From assembly GCA_044225565.1 (NCBI GenBank), contig JBGAIL010000045.1, positions 1 to 28,658 of the forward strand: a stretch of DNA of 28,658 nucleotides, written 5' to 3'. A model generated the notes under the pieces. It saw only the letters and a list, made by a program, of their open reading frames with translations, was not told the DNA's origin and did not search any database. Both the position numbers and the translations under genes were made by a program. Below, one piece after another: positions 7,903 to 15,085 of this stretch. Each line of letters starts with the position of its first letter. Position 1 is the stretch's first letter. Source of the stretch: CAVXAE01 sp044225565 (GTDB taxonomy: Bacteria > Pseudomonadota > Gammaproteobacteria > Steroidobacterales > Steroidobacteraceae).

Positions 7903-8667
7903 TCACGGGGCGATGCCGATCTGCATCACCAGCATCGCCAGCGCCATCACCATCATCATGAGATTCTCCGTCAGCGAGACGAAGCCCAGAGGCACGTTGC
8001 TCGATCCACCGACGCAGGCGCATTTGAGCTCGCGCCGGTCGACGTAGACCGCCTTGAACACCGAATAGGCCCCGACGGTCCCGATGAACAGGGCGAGCGG
8101 CGCGGCCAGCCAGGTGGCAGCCCCCGCCGCCATCAGGACTCCCGCACCGCCCTCGGCCAGGGGATAGAGATAAGCGTAGGGGACCCAGCGCCGCGCCAGC
8201 ACGTCGTAGTTGAGGAACATGGTGGAGAACGTCTCGATGTTCTGCAGCTTGAGGATCGCGAGCACGCACATGCTGAAGCTGATGAACCAGCCGAGCGCGT
8301 GCCAGGAGAGTGGCGTCCCGAACACGGCATGACTGACGGCGAGCGCCATCAGCGCCGTCATGGCGAACACCGCGAGAACGGGTCGATAGCTGGTCGCCTT
8401 CGGATCGCGCACCGGCTTGCCGAAGTAGCGGCGCAGGTCCTCGTAGCCGCCCACGCGCTGGCCGTCGATGAAGGTCTGCGGCGTCGTCTTCACCTGATGC
8501 TCGGCGCGAAACGCGTCGGTCTCGGCCCGCGTCCGCAGCCAGCGGTCTTCGACTTCGAATCCCTGCTGCGCGAGCAGATGCCTGGCCTTCAGGCCGTACG
8601 GACACACATGACCGGGCATCACCATTCGATACAGCGTCGCTCGTTTCGGGGATGGCGCGGGCGGCAT
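7903..8667 (-). CDS. Glutaredoxin-MauE/DoxX-like membrane fusion protein under mer-type control
   Basis: The product has 254 residues. The N-terminal 85 form a glutaredoxin domain: Cys22 in VCPYGLKA (the second cysteine of CPYC is glycine, so monothiol), the cis-proline segment TTPQTFIDG (61-69) and GGYEDLRRYFG. Residues about 95-254 form four hydrophobic spans of the MauE/DoxX type, with Cys134 in a membrane span and a CxC pair (Cys216, Cys218 in LKCACVGGSS) before the last span. MauE-like proteins are inner-membrane proteins linked to thiol redox or maturation. ATG 8667 is chosen because AGAGGA lies 4-9 nt upstream. It is divergent from a MerR regulator, and its promoter carries a mercury-type operator, so it should be induced by a soft metal. 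The function (uptake, thiol repair or detoxification) is unknown. Confidence 0.8.
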   Translation of the reverse strand: MPPAPSPKRATLYRMVMPGHVCPYGLKARHLLAQQGFEVEDRWLRTRAETDAFRAEHQVKTTPQTFIDGQRVGGYEDLRRYFGKPVRDPKATSYRPVLAVFAMTALMALAVSHAVFGTPLSWHALGWFISFSMCVLAILKLQNIETFSTMFLNYDVLARRWVPYAYLYPLAEGGAGVLMAAGAATWLAAPLALFIGTVGAYSVFKAVYVDRRELKCACVGGSSNVPLGFVSLTENLMMMVMALAMLVMQIGIAP

Positions 8668-8711
8668 GACGGGTCCTCTCACGACGGTTGCCAGATGAAA
8701 CCGATGCGCGC

Positions 8712-8743
8712 ACTGTACGTTCCGTACCCCGGTACGGAGTCAA
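8712..8743 (-). promoter_or_regulatory. MerR-type promoter for the glutaredoxin-MauE gene (20-bp spacer)
   Basis: Read on the - strand, the -35 is TTGACT (8738-8743) and the -10 is TACAGT (8712-8717), with a 20-bp spacer. MerR-family activators work on such over-long spacers (19-20 bp) by untwisting the DNA. The -35 and the operator that follows closely match the merT promoter of Tn501/Tn21 as known from the literature. Transcription would start near 8705, leaving a leader of about 40 nt before the ATG at 8667. Confidence 0.75.
8722..8737. promoter_or_regulatory. merO: mer operator (MerR binding dyad)
   Basis: The dyad CCGTACC-CC-GGTACGG has perfect 7-bp arms, and its core GTAC-N4-GTAC is that of the classical merO. 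It lies between the -35 and -10 of the divergent promoter. Its right arm runs into the GGAG (8736-8739) that serves as ribosome-binding site for the merR-like gene starting at 8745, so bound regulator could also repress its own gene. Confidence 0.8.
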
Positions 8744-8744
8744 C

Positions 8745-9152
8745 ATGAAGACGGGCACGATCAGCTGGCTGGCCGGGGAAGGCGAGGTTGGAGTCGAAAC
8801 GGTACGCTACTACCAGCGGCTGCGGCTTCTGCCGACACCGCCCCGTGGGGCTCGCGGATCAGCGCGCGGCCGGATCCGCCGCTATGGCGCTGCCGATGCG
8901 CAACGCCTGCGATTCATCCGCTCCGCCCAAGCCGCCGGCTTCACTCTGGAGCAGATCCGCGAGCTGCTGCGGCTTGACGGCGGTTGCGATCGGGCGCGTG
9001 CCCGGAGCATTGCGAGCGAGCGCATTCACGCGCTCACCGCGCAGATTGCCGCGCTCCAGCGCAGCCGGCAGGCCTTGCGGCGACTGCTGCGGCAGTGTCA
9101 GGCCGGCTTGCCCGGCGCCTGTCCCATCATCGCCGCTTTCGAAGAGGCCTGA
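8745..9152 (+). CDS. merR: MerR-type mercury(II)-responsive regulator
   Basis: This 135-residue MerR-family activator has an N-terminal winged helix-turn-helix with ETVRYYQRLRLLPTP (18-32), FTLEQIRELLRL, a dimerisation helix (about 84-116) and a short metal loop. Cys81 (GGCDRA), Cys118 (RQCQAG) and Cys126 (GACPII) line up with Cys82, Cys117 and Cys126 of Tn501 MerR, which bind Hg(II) as a trigonal site across the dimer; the last interval is one residue shorter. The ATG at 8745 is chosen over an upstream in-frame codon because the operator and ribosome-binding site occupy the preceding bases. It controls the divergent glutaredoxin-MauE gene. Response to a related thiophilic metal such as Cd, Pb or Au is possible. 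Confidence 0.85.
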   Translation: MKTGTISWLAGEGEVGVETVRYYQRLRLLPTPPRGARGSARGRIRRYGAADAQRLRFIRSAQAAGFTLEQIRELLRLDGGCDRARARSIASERIHALTAQIAALQRSRQALRRLLRQCQAGLPGACPIIAAFEEA

Positions 9153-9185
9153 CGGCTACTCGCCCGGCCCTGCGCGTTCCGGCGC

Positions 9186-10496
9186 TCACTCCCGCCTGCC
9201 CTTGATCCTGTAGATGACTCCGATCACGGCAACCAGGGCGATTCCGAGCGAGCTGTGCAAGGGATCCTCATAGAACACTGCGGCAATGAGCGCTGCGTTC
9301 ACCACCAGCCCCAGCACGGCGGGCAGCGGAAAGAACGGCATGCGGAACGGCCTTGCCAGATCCGGCTCGCGATGGCGCATGCGGATGGCGGCCAGATCCA
9401 TGCTTGCCACGACGATGGCGGTGGTCGGCACGGCCATGGCGATCAATTGCTCATATCCACCGGTGACCGTCAACAACGCCGCCGCGGCAGCGGTTACAGC
9501 GAGCGACACGCGCGGAGTGCCAGACGTTGAAACGCGAGCGAAGATCGCCGGCAGCGCCCCGTCGCGCGCCATGGCGAAACCGATCCGGCTCAGGAACATG
9601 AGGAAGAGGTTCGCGATGGCGATCACCGAGACGATCGCGAGCGCAGTCACGAACGTCCCGCTCGATTGACCGAGCACCTGTGCCGCCGCATCCGCGGCAG
9701 GCAGGTTCGATGCAGCCATCTGCTGCGGAGTGAGGGCATGCAGCATGGCTGCGTTGACGAGCACGTACAGCGTGGTGACGATCGCGATGCCGCCGAAGGT
9801 CGCCCGCGCGATATTGCGCTCGGGTGAGTGGATTTCCTCGCAGAAGTACACGCTCGTGGTCCAGCCTCCGTAGGTGTTGTAGACGGCCCGCATGCCGATG
9901 GCGACGGCGGCCAGGGTGAGCGTTGGCGAGACCTCCTTCGTCTCGCTCACGGCAGCCCCTGCGGGCGAGGCCAGGAGCAGGACGATGAACGCCATCAGGC
10001 CCAGCCCCTTGAGCAGGCTGCCGATGCTTTGAGTCGCGCCGCTCGTGCGCGTGCCGGTCCAGTTCAGGGCGAACAGGATCGCGATGAGCCCGATGGCGAG
10101 GGCGGCAACCGGCGCGTCGGCGAGAAATCCCAGCCGGTGCAGGTACTCGGCGAACACGACCGAGACGAATGCGACGACGATGACGCCCTGGAACCAGTCG
10201 GCCCAGCCGACCAGGGTGCCCGCGAACGGGCCGAAGGCGCGAGCCGCCAGGGCGTACGGCCCGCCCGCACGCGGAACCGAGGAGCCGAGCTCGACCAGGG
10301 CGAAAGCGTCGATCATCGCCATGAGGCCGCCAGCGGCCCAGGCGAGCAGGATCAGGTGCGCGCTCGGCAATGCCGCCGCCACGATACCCGGCGCGCGCAT
10401 GATGCCCTGGCCGACGACGCCGCCGACCACCACCGCGATGCCGAACCCTATGCCGAGGACGCGGAGCAGCGTGCGCGTCTGGACGCGAGGAATCAT
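9186..10496 (-). CDS. APC-superfamily amino-acid permease
   Basis: This 436-residue inner-membrane transporter has about 12 hydrophobic helices. Helix 1 carries GGVVGQGIMRAPG (25-37), matching the GxGIxxxPG unwound stretch of the amino acid-polyamine-organocation superfamily. RAGGPYALAARAFGPFAG follows helix 2, and the loop EEIHSPERNIARA lies after helix 6, both typical of the family. It would import amino acids or related amines by proton coupling or exchange. Substrate specificity is not readable. ATG 10496 is preceded by AAGGG at about 6-10 nt. The 3' end faces the merR-like gene with a 33-nt gap. No regulator is adjacent. Confidence 0.83.
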   Translation of the reverse strand: MIPRVQTRTLLRVLGIGFGIAVVVGGVVGQGIMRAPGIVAAALPSAHLILLAWAAGGLMAMIDAFALVELGSSVPRAGGPYALAARAFGPFAGTLVGWADWFQGVIVVAFVSVVFAEYLHRLGFLADAPVAALAIGLIAILFALNWTGTRTSGATQSIGSLLKGLGLMAFIVLLLASPAGAAVSETKEVSPTLTLAAVAIGMRAVYNTYGGWTTSVYFCEEIHSPERNIARATFGGIAIVTTLYVLVNAAMLHALTPQQMAASNLPAADAAAQVLGQSSGTFVTALAIVSVIAIANLFLMFLSRIGFAMARDGALPAIFARVSTSGTPRVSLAVTAAAAALLTVTGGYEQLIAMAVPTTAIVVASMDLAAIRMRHREPDLARPFRMPFFPLPAVLGLVVNAALIAAVFYEDPLHSSLGIALVAVIGVIYRIKGRRE

Positions 10497-10573
10497 TCAG
10501 CCCTTTGTTCTAGTTGTCATGGGCTGTGAGCCCGGCGCTCATTGTAGCCCAGGACGTCGGGCCTGACTCATCC

Positions 10574-10616
10574 GGCCGGGTCGCGGGCGCAATGCGCCTG
10601 CCGCCCGGGCCCGGCC
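10574..10616. terminator. Nested GC-rich stem-loop between receptor and permease genes
   Basis: An outer stem GGCCGGG/CCCGGCC (10574-10580 with 10610-10616) encloses an inner stem of 8 pairs with one G-U (10583-10590 with 10594-10601, loop AAT). It lies 20 nt past the stop of the TonB receptor, in the 139-nt gap before the permease. There is no U-tract, so it would be a pause, an RNA-stabilising structure or a Rho-assisted stop rather than a classical intrinsic terminator. I see nothing else in the gap. Confidence 0.35.
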
Positions 10617-10635
10617 GCTACGGAGCGCCCCTCGG

Positions 10636-13128
10636 CTAGAAGCGCATGTTGTACGAAAGCCCGACCCGACGACCCTCCGCGAGGATGTTGAAGAATCCGA
10701 AATTCCCGGCGTTGGTCGAGATGACGTACTTCTCGTCCAGCAGGTTCGAGACGCTCAGGGCCAGCGTGCCGGCGCCGAGCTCGTAGGCGAGCGAGGCGTC
10801 CATCACGAAATAGCTGTCCGTGTTGATGAAGCCGTTGTAGTAGTCATCGGTCTCGTAAGGCGTGCGCGAAGCGGTGTAGTTCGCGAGCAGGCGGCCTTCC
10901 AGTTGCGGCGCGAGCCTCGCTTCCGCATAGGCGGTCACGCGCGTCGGGGAAACCGTGGCCGTGCTCACCTTCTCCACGATGCCCGTATCGGGGCTTCTGA
11001 ACTCCCCGTCCTGGTAAGTGAACATCCCGCCGACCTTGAGCCCGTCCCGCACGCGGAAGTCGAGCGTCGCTTCGACGCCCTTGTAGCGTTCCGGCTGGCG
11101 CAACGGAATGAGCGGGCAGATCTGCTGGCCGGCGCAGCTCGGGTCGGGCCCGGCATTCGCCGAGAGCGAGGACTCGGAGAAGAAGGCGGCGATGGTCGCG
11201 TCCGTCCTGCCGCCCGAGTAGCGATATCCCACTTCGTACTGCGTCGCCTTGGCCGGTTGCAGGTTGATGAGCGACGGGTCGAGCGCGTCGCGCGCAGCCC
11301 GGCTGAACTCCGTGATCTGCGCGCCCTGGCTGATGCCGGCGAACATCTGCGAGGTGGCGTTGAAGTCGTAGATGACGCCGATGTTGAACAGCGACAGCGA
11401 GAAGTCCGGGATGTCTCCCGGCTGGGCGAAGCCGCTCCCGTCTCCCGGAACGAAGCCGAACTCGCTGCCCCTGTCGCTGATGCTTCCTTCATACCTCTCG
11501 TGCCGCGCCCCTCCCGTGAAGGTGAGGCGGCCGTACGGCACTTTGGCCTGCGCGAAGCCGGAGAGCGTCTCGAGCGTCACTTCCGGCGAGAAGAAGCCGA
11601 GGATGATGCTGGTGTCGGCCGGATCGAAGTAGGGCATGTACGTGGTGTTCTCCAGGTAGTCGATGCCGTAGGTGACGGTGGCCTCCCTCGACTCGCCGAT
11701 GGATCCCAGTGGCGTCGTCATGCTGGTGCGTACCCCGAAGCGATCGTTGTCGGAGTAGTTGGCGTCCTGATACACGACGCCGTCGAAGTAGGTACTGAAA
11801 CGGTTCACCTCGTGCTGATCCTGCACGTACAGCATGATGTCGAGCGCGCTGTTCAGCACGGCCCGGTGCCGATAAGACAGCGTGCCCACGTAGTTGCGGC
11901 GCTGGGCCTCGTCCTCGCTGGCGAGCGGGAAATGCACCACGGGGCCGCGATAGGGCACGCCGTCCACCGCATCCGCGCCGGCTCCGTAGTAGTCGCCGAG
12001 ATCGTCGCGATACCACACCAGAGACCCCACCAGCTCGCTCTCCTCCGTCAGCGCGTAGCCGAGCGTCAGGTCGAAGCCGAGAGAATCGGTGATGTTCTGG
12101 TTGGTCAGCGCCTGGCCGCGAGGATCGTGCCGGAGCTCGTCCTTGCCGTAGCCGACGCCGAGGTAGTAGTCGACGCGCCCGGCGCGCGCGCCGGCGCCGG
12201 CGTAGACCTCGCTCTCCCAGCTGCTGCCTGCGCTGGTGTTGAGACTGGTCCGGGCCCTGAAATTCGTTTCCGGCTGCTCCTGGGTGCCGCGTCGCGTCAT
12301 CATGTTGATGACGCCGCCCGGCGCGCCGTATCCGTACACCGCCGTGGCGCCGCGATTCACTTCGATGCGCTCCACGGCGAACGGCGAGATGTTGTACGCA
12401 TCGCTGCAGCTGCCCACCAGCAGGCTCTGCGTGAGCGGCACGCCGTTGATCAGGAATGCAGCGGTGCGGCCGCGCAGCTTGGAGGTGCAGCCGCTGCCGC
12501 GGCTGTCGGAGTTGGGCGTCATGCCCGGTATCGTGGCGTCGAGCAGATCGAGGGGGTCGGTGGAGATCAGCTGATTTCGCGCGATCGCGGCCTCGTCGAT
12601 GATCGAGATCGAAGCGGGGATCTCGCGGACCCGGGTGGCGCCAGAGCGCGTGGCGGAGACGGTGATCGTGTCGATGGAGGAGGAATCCACGGCGCTCGCG
12701 CCGCTTTCGGCAGGGGCCTGCGCGGAGCCTTGCGCCTGCTGGCCGGGTTCTGCCATGGCGAGCAGCATGTTCCCCCCGGTGCGGGCCGCGCGACCGCCCA
12801 CTTCGTTGCCGGCCGGCTTCGATACGGCCACGGTTCGATCGCCCAGGAACTGGAATTGCAGCCCGCTGCCTTGCAGCAACCGCTCCAGCGCCTCACGGGC
12901 CGACAGGGAGCCCACCACGGCGGGGCTGCGATGATCCAGCGCGAGCCGCGTCTCGTAAACCAGCTGCAGTCCCGTCTGTTCGGCGAGCTGATGCAGCGCA
13001 GCGGACAGAGGCTGCGCCGGGATGTCCAGCGAGACGACGGGCTCGGCGGCCTGCGTCAGGCTCGCGGTGGAGGCCATCAGCACCAGGCAGAGAGACAGGG
13101 AGGCGACTCGCATGGGGCGCTCACTCAT
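10636..13128 (-). CDS. TonB-dependent receptor with N-terminal STN signalling domain (FecA-type)
   Basis: The product is an 830-residue outer-membrane transducer. The signal peptide (about 1-28) is followed by an STN (secretin/TonB short N-terminal) domain, 33-103, with the pattern IPAQPLSAALHQLAEQTGL. After a long Ala/Gly/Ser-rich linker (105-150) come a TonB box (DTITVSA, 153-159), the plug (about 165-280, LRGRTAAFLINGV and VERIEVNRGATAVYGYGAPGG), and a 22-strand barrel ending LSYNMRF. The terminal Phe is the outer-membrane assembly signal. STN receptors pass ligand occupancy to a FecR-type anti-sigma factor, which releases an ECF sigma factor; both lie directly upstream. The ligand is probably a ferric siderophore or citrate-like chelate. 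Two cysteines (214, 241) near the plug apex may form a disulfide. The gene is intact although its regulators are broken. Confidence 0.9.
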   Translation of the reverse strand: MSERPMRVASLSLCLVLMASTASLTQAAEPVVSLDIPAQPLSAALHQLAEQTGLQLVYETRLALDHRSPAVVGSLSAREALERLLQGSGLQFQFLGDRTVAVSKPAGNEVGGRAARTGGNMLLAMAEPGQQAQGSAQAPAESGASAVDSSSIDTITVSATRSGATRVREIPASISIIDEAAIARNQLISTDPLDLLDATIPGMTPNSDSRGSGCTSKLRGRTAAFLINGVPLTQSLLVGSCSDAYNISPFAVERIEVNRGATAVYGYGAPGGVINMMTRRGTQEQPETNFRARTSLNTSAGSSWESEVYAGAGARAGRVDYYLGVGYGKDELRHDPRGQALTNQNITDSLGFDLTLGYALTEESELVGSLVWYRDDLGDYYGAGADAVDGVPYRGPVVHFPLASEDEAQRRNYVGTLSYRHRAVLNSALDIMLYVQDQHEVNRFSTYFDGVVYQDANYSDNDRFGVRTSMTTPLGSIGESREATVTYGIDYLENTTYMPYFDPADTSIILGFFSPEVTLETLSGFAQAKVPYGRLTFTGGARHERYEGSISDRGSEFGFVPGDGSGFAQPGDIPDFSLSLFNIGVIYDFNATSQMFAGISQGAQITEFSRAARDALDPSLINLQPAKATQYEVGYRYSGGRTDATIAAFFSESSLSANAGPDPSCAGQQICPLIPLRQPERYKGVEATLDFRVRDGLKVGGMFTYQDGEFRSPDTGIVEKVSTATVSPTRVTAYAEARLAPQLEGRLLANYTASRTPYETDDYYNGFINTDSYFVMDASLAYELGAGTLALSVSNLLDEKYVISTNAGNFGFFNILAEGRRVGLSYNMRF

Positions 13129-13164
13129 TGGCGAAGCATTTGCTCCGCAGGGTAAGACTGGTTT

Positions 13165-13176
13165 GCGCGGCCGCGC
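13165..13176. repeat. 12-bp GC palindrome between fecR and the TonB receptor
   Basis: The perfect palindrome GCGCGGCCGCGC lies in the 67-nt gap separating fecR (stop 13196) from the receptor gene (start 13128). On the - strand it follows a run of seven A's. It could be an mRNA structure or an attenuator controlling read-through from fecIR into the receptor gene. No other signal is clear in this gap. Confidence 0.3.
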
Positions 13177-13195
13177 GACACCATTTTTTTGAAGG

Positions 13196-14304
13196 TCACT
13201 GTTCCCGGGGAGGCTCGCCGGTGTTGCGGCGTATCACCAGCACGTTTCCCGTGCGTCGAACGTCTGCATCCTGCACGTGCCTCAGGTATTCCACCAGCGC
13301 GTGCGGATCGTCGGCGTTGAAGATTCCGCTGATGCGCAGCGCGCCGAGAGCCGGATCGCCCACCTGCATCTGCAGGCCGTTGTAGCGATTGAACTCGTCC
13401 ACGGCCGCATCGAGGCGCTCGTTCTCGAAGATGATCCGGCGCTGCAGCCAGGCGACCGCGGATTGCGAGCCCATGGAGCCGGGCGAGTCCGATGCCACGC
13501 TGGCCGAGCCGGAGGTCCCGATGTCGATGGACTGTTTCGCGCTCAGAAACACCGGCCCGGCCGGCGATGCCCGCGAGGCCGGGTCGGCCGCGCTGCGTGG
13601 ACTCGTCGCGTTGCCCGGCCCAGGCCCTCCCTGAGCCTCGCGCGGCTGCACGCGCACCTTGCCTTCGATCACTGCGACCCGCGTGCCTTGCGGAAGATTG
13701 TGTACGTTGAACTCGGTGCCGAGGGCGCGCACGGTGGCCAATGGCGTCTCGACTTCAAAGGGCCGGTCGGGATCGGCGGCAACGCGGAAGAACGCCTCGC
13801 CGGCCGGGAGCTCGATGCGGCGGTGCTCGTCATCGATGTGCACGCTGATCCGCGTCAGCGTGTTGAGCTGGACTACCGAGCCATCCTCCAGGACCAGCGA
13901 ACGCTGCTCACCTCGCGTCGTCTGGTATTGCGTTCCCCGAGGCGAGGAGAGGTGGACCCAGGAGGCGATCAGGCTCGCGAGGAAAACGCTCGCTGCAGCC
14001 GCGAGTCCCAGGATTCGCGCGCGCGACCTGCCTGGAGGGGTTGTGCCGGCGCGCGCTTGCTCGAACGCCAGGACGTTGGCGTGCTTCGACTTTCGAACCA
14101 GCTCGAGCAGATCCTCGCGCGAGAGGTCCGGCCACGAGCGGCTCGACTGGGCGAGCCCCAGGTCGTGGCGAGCTCGAGGTATTCCTGCACATGGACCGGG
14201 GATTGGGCGAGCCACTGCGCGAATCGCGCCCGGTCTGCCGTGGCGAGGTCGCCTTCGCGGATCGTGCTCAGCCAGCTGAGTGCTTCCTGCTCGGCAGTGC
14301 TCAT
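13196..14304 (-). pseudogene. fecR: FecR-family anti-sigma factor, broken by one frameshift
   Basis: This is an inner-membrane anti-sigma/sigma regulator that relays the receptor signal to the ECF factor. The first part (ATG 14304, ATGA overlap with the sigma gene) encodes the cytoplasmic DUF4880 domain: EALSWLSTIREGDLATADRARFAQWL. The rest is in another frame: DLSREDLLELVRKSK, a membrane helix (ILGLAAAASVFLASLIASW), then the periplasmic FecR domain (VLEDGSVVQLNTLTRISV, AFFRVAADPDRPFEVETPLATVRALGTEFNV) and a C-terminal STN-like part. The frames meet near 14156-14159, a run of four C's; one extra base there restores a 369-residue protein of normal FecR size. This is either a real loss-of-function change or a homopolymer error. 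Confidence 0.8.
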
Positions 14305-14812
14305 AAGTCCCGCAACCTTCTGCGGCAGAACGCGATGGCCGCATGCAGATGTTTCTTGACCATCGAGGCGGAGATGCCCGCTTGCGTGCCGATCGCGCCG
14401 CGTCAGCCCGTCGCGCGGGTGCAGGATCAGGATGGCGCGCTGCAAGGCCGGCAGCGCCTCCAGTGCGCCGCGCAGCCGCTCGCTCACCTGATGCGAGACG
14501 GTGAGGCTGAACGGAGTGGGATCGCTGCCTGGCAGCTCTTCCAGCGGTGCGCGCTGCGCCTCAGCTCTCTCGCGCAGCTGGTGCTCGAAGAGCAGGTTGC
14601 TCGCGATGCGGAAGAAGATAGGCATCCGGCTGCTCGATCCGGTCCGGATCGCCGAGGCGGATGAAGCGCAGGTAGGTCTCCTGCGCGATGTCCCGCGCGT
14701 CGACGATGTTGCCACCCCTGCCCAACCGTTGCCGCAGGAATCTCAACAGGTCGGCGCCGCGCTTCTGGAAGAGCTCGGTGGCGAGGGCGCTGATGCGGTC
14801 GGTGGGTGGCAT
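14301..14812 (-). pseudogene. fecI: ECF sigma factor (FecI-like), two frame breaks
   Basis: This would be an iron-starvation-type extracytoplasmic-function sigma factor. It starts at ATG 14812 with region 2 (RFLRQRLGRGGNIVDARDIAQETYLRFIRL). The frame then moves near 14611-14619, in a GAAGAAG stretch, to FRIASNLLFEHQLRERAEA and LPALQRAILILHPRDGLT. It moves again near 14390-14402 to the helix-turn-helix of region 4, IGTQAGISASMVKKHLHAA, ending CRRRLRDL. Removing one base at the first site and adding two at the second gives a normal 170-residue protein whose TGA overlaps the fecR ATG (ATGA), which supports this reading. As given, the gene cannot make a full sigma factor. Confidence 0.78.
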
Positions 14813-14952
14813 GTGAGATGAGGCTTGCCGGGTCCGTGCGGCGGGCCCTCGAGAGTATGACTGGCGGAGCTCGACTGCCGGACACCGGAATTTTACGGGC
14901 CCCGGGGGTGCGTGCGGGTCGCCATCGGATCTCTCCGGGCCCAGATGTCGCT

Positions 14953-14967
14953 GTAAAAACTCTTTAC
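14953..14967. promoter_or_regulatory. Inverted repeat upstream of the porin-kdp operon (candidate operator)
   Basis: GTAAA-N5-TTTAC lies in an AT-rich island within GC-rich DNA, 118 nt before the porin start. KdpE sites in other bacteria are AT-rich and sit upstream of kdp, so this could be the response-regulator site, but no consensus match can be claimed. I see no other distinct signal in the 273-nt divergent gap except the stem-loop at 14983-15001. Confidence 0.35.
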
Positions 14968-14982
14968 TGTCAAGCGGTTACT

Positions 14983-15001
14983 CCGGCTCCATCCGAGCCG
15001 G
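14983..15001 (+). other. Leader stem-loop before the porin-kdp operon
   Basis: CCGGCTC-CATCC-GAGCCGG is a perfect 7-bp stem with a 5-nt loop, followed by a GC-rich tract and six A's. It lies 85 nt before the porin ATG and, if transcribed, would be in the 5' leader. No T-tract follows, so it is not an intrinsic terminator on the + strand. Confidence 0.35.
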
Positions 15002-15072
15002 CCGCGCGGAAAAAATCACACGATTTGGTCTCGCTGGAACAGGGGCTCGAGCCGAACATGTGCGCCTCACAC

Positions 15073-15078
15073 AGGAGG
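15073..15078 (+). promoter_or_regulatory. Strong Shine-Dalgarno for the porin gene
   Basis: AGGAGG is a full consensus ribosome-binding site, 7 nt before the ATG at 15086. It is the best in the window, fitting a highly made outer-membrane protein, and it decides the start. Confidence 0.7.
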
Positions 15079-15085
15079 TTCTGTC

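Noticed and set aside
8668..8682. Upstream GTG start for the glutaredoxin-MauE gene
   Set aside because: That GTG overlaps the AGAGGA ribosome-binding site of the ATG at 8667, so the ATG is preferred.
10903..13155. A 750-codon + strand open frame opposite the STN-type receptor
   Set aside because: No domain is recognisable and the composition is biased; the - strand carries an unmistakable receptor with signal peptide, STN, plug and barrel.
14983..15001. Intrinsic terminator for the sigma gene or the porin leader
   Set aside because: There is no T-tract on the correct side for either strand, and the position is upstream of both genes.
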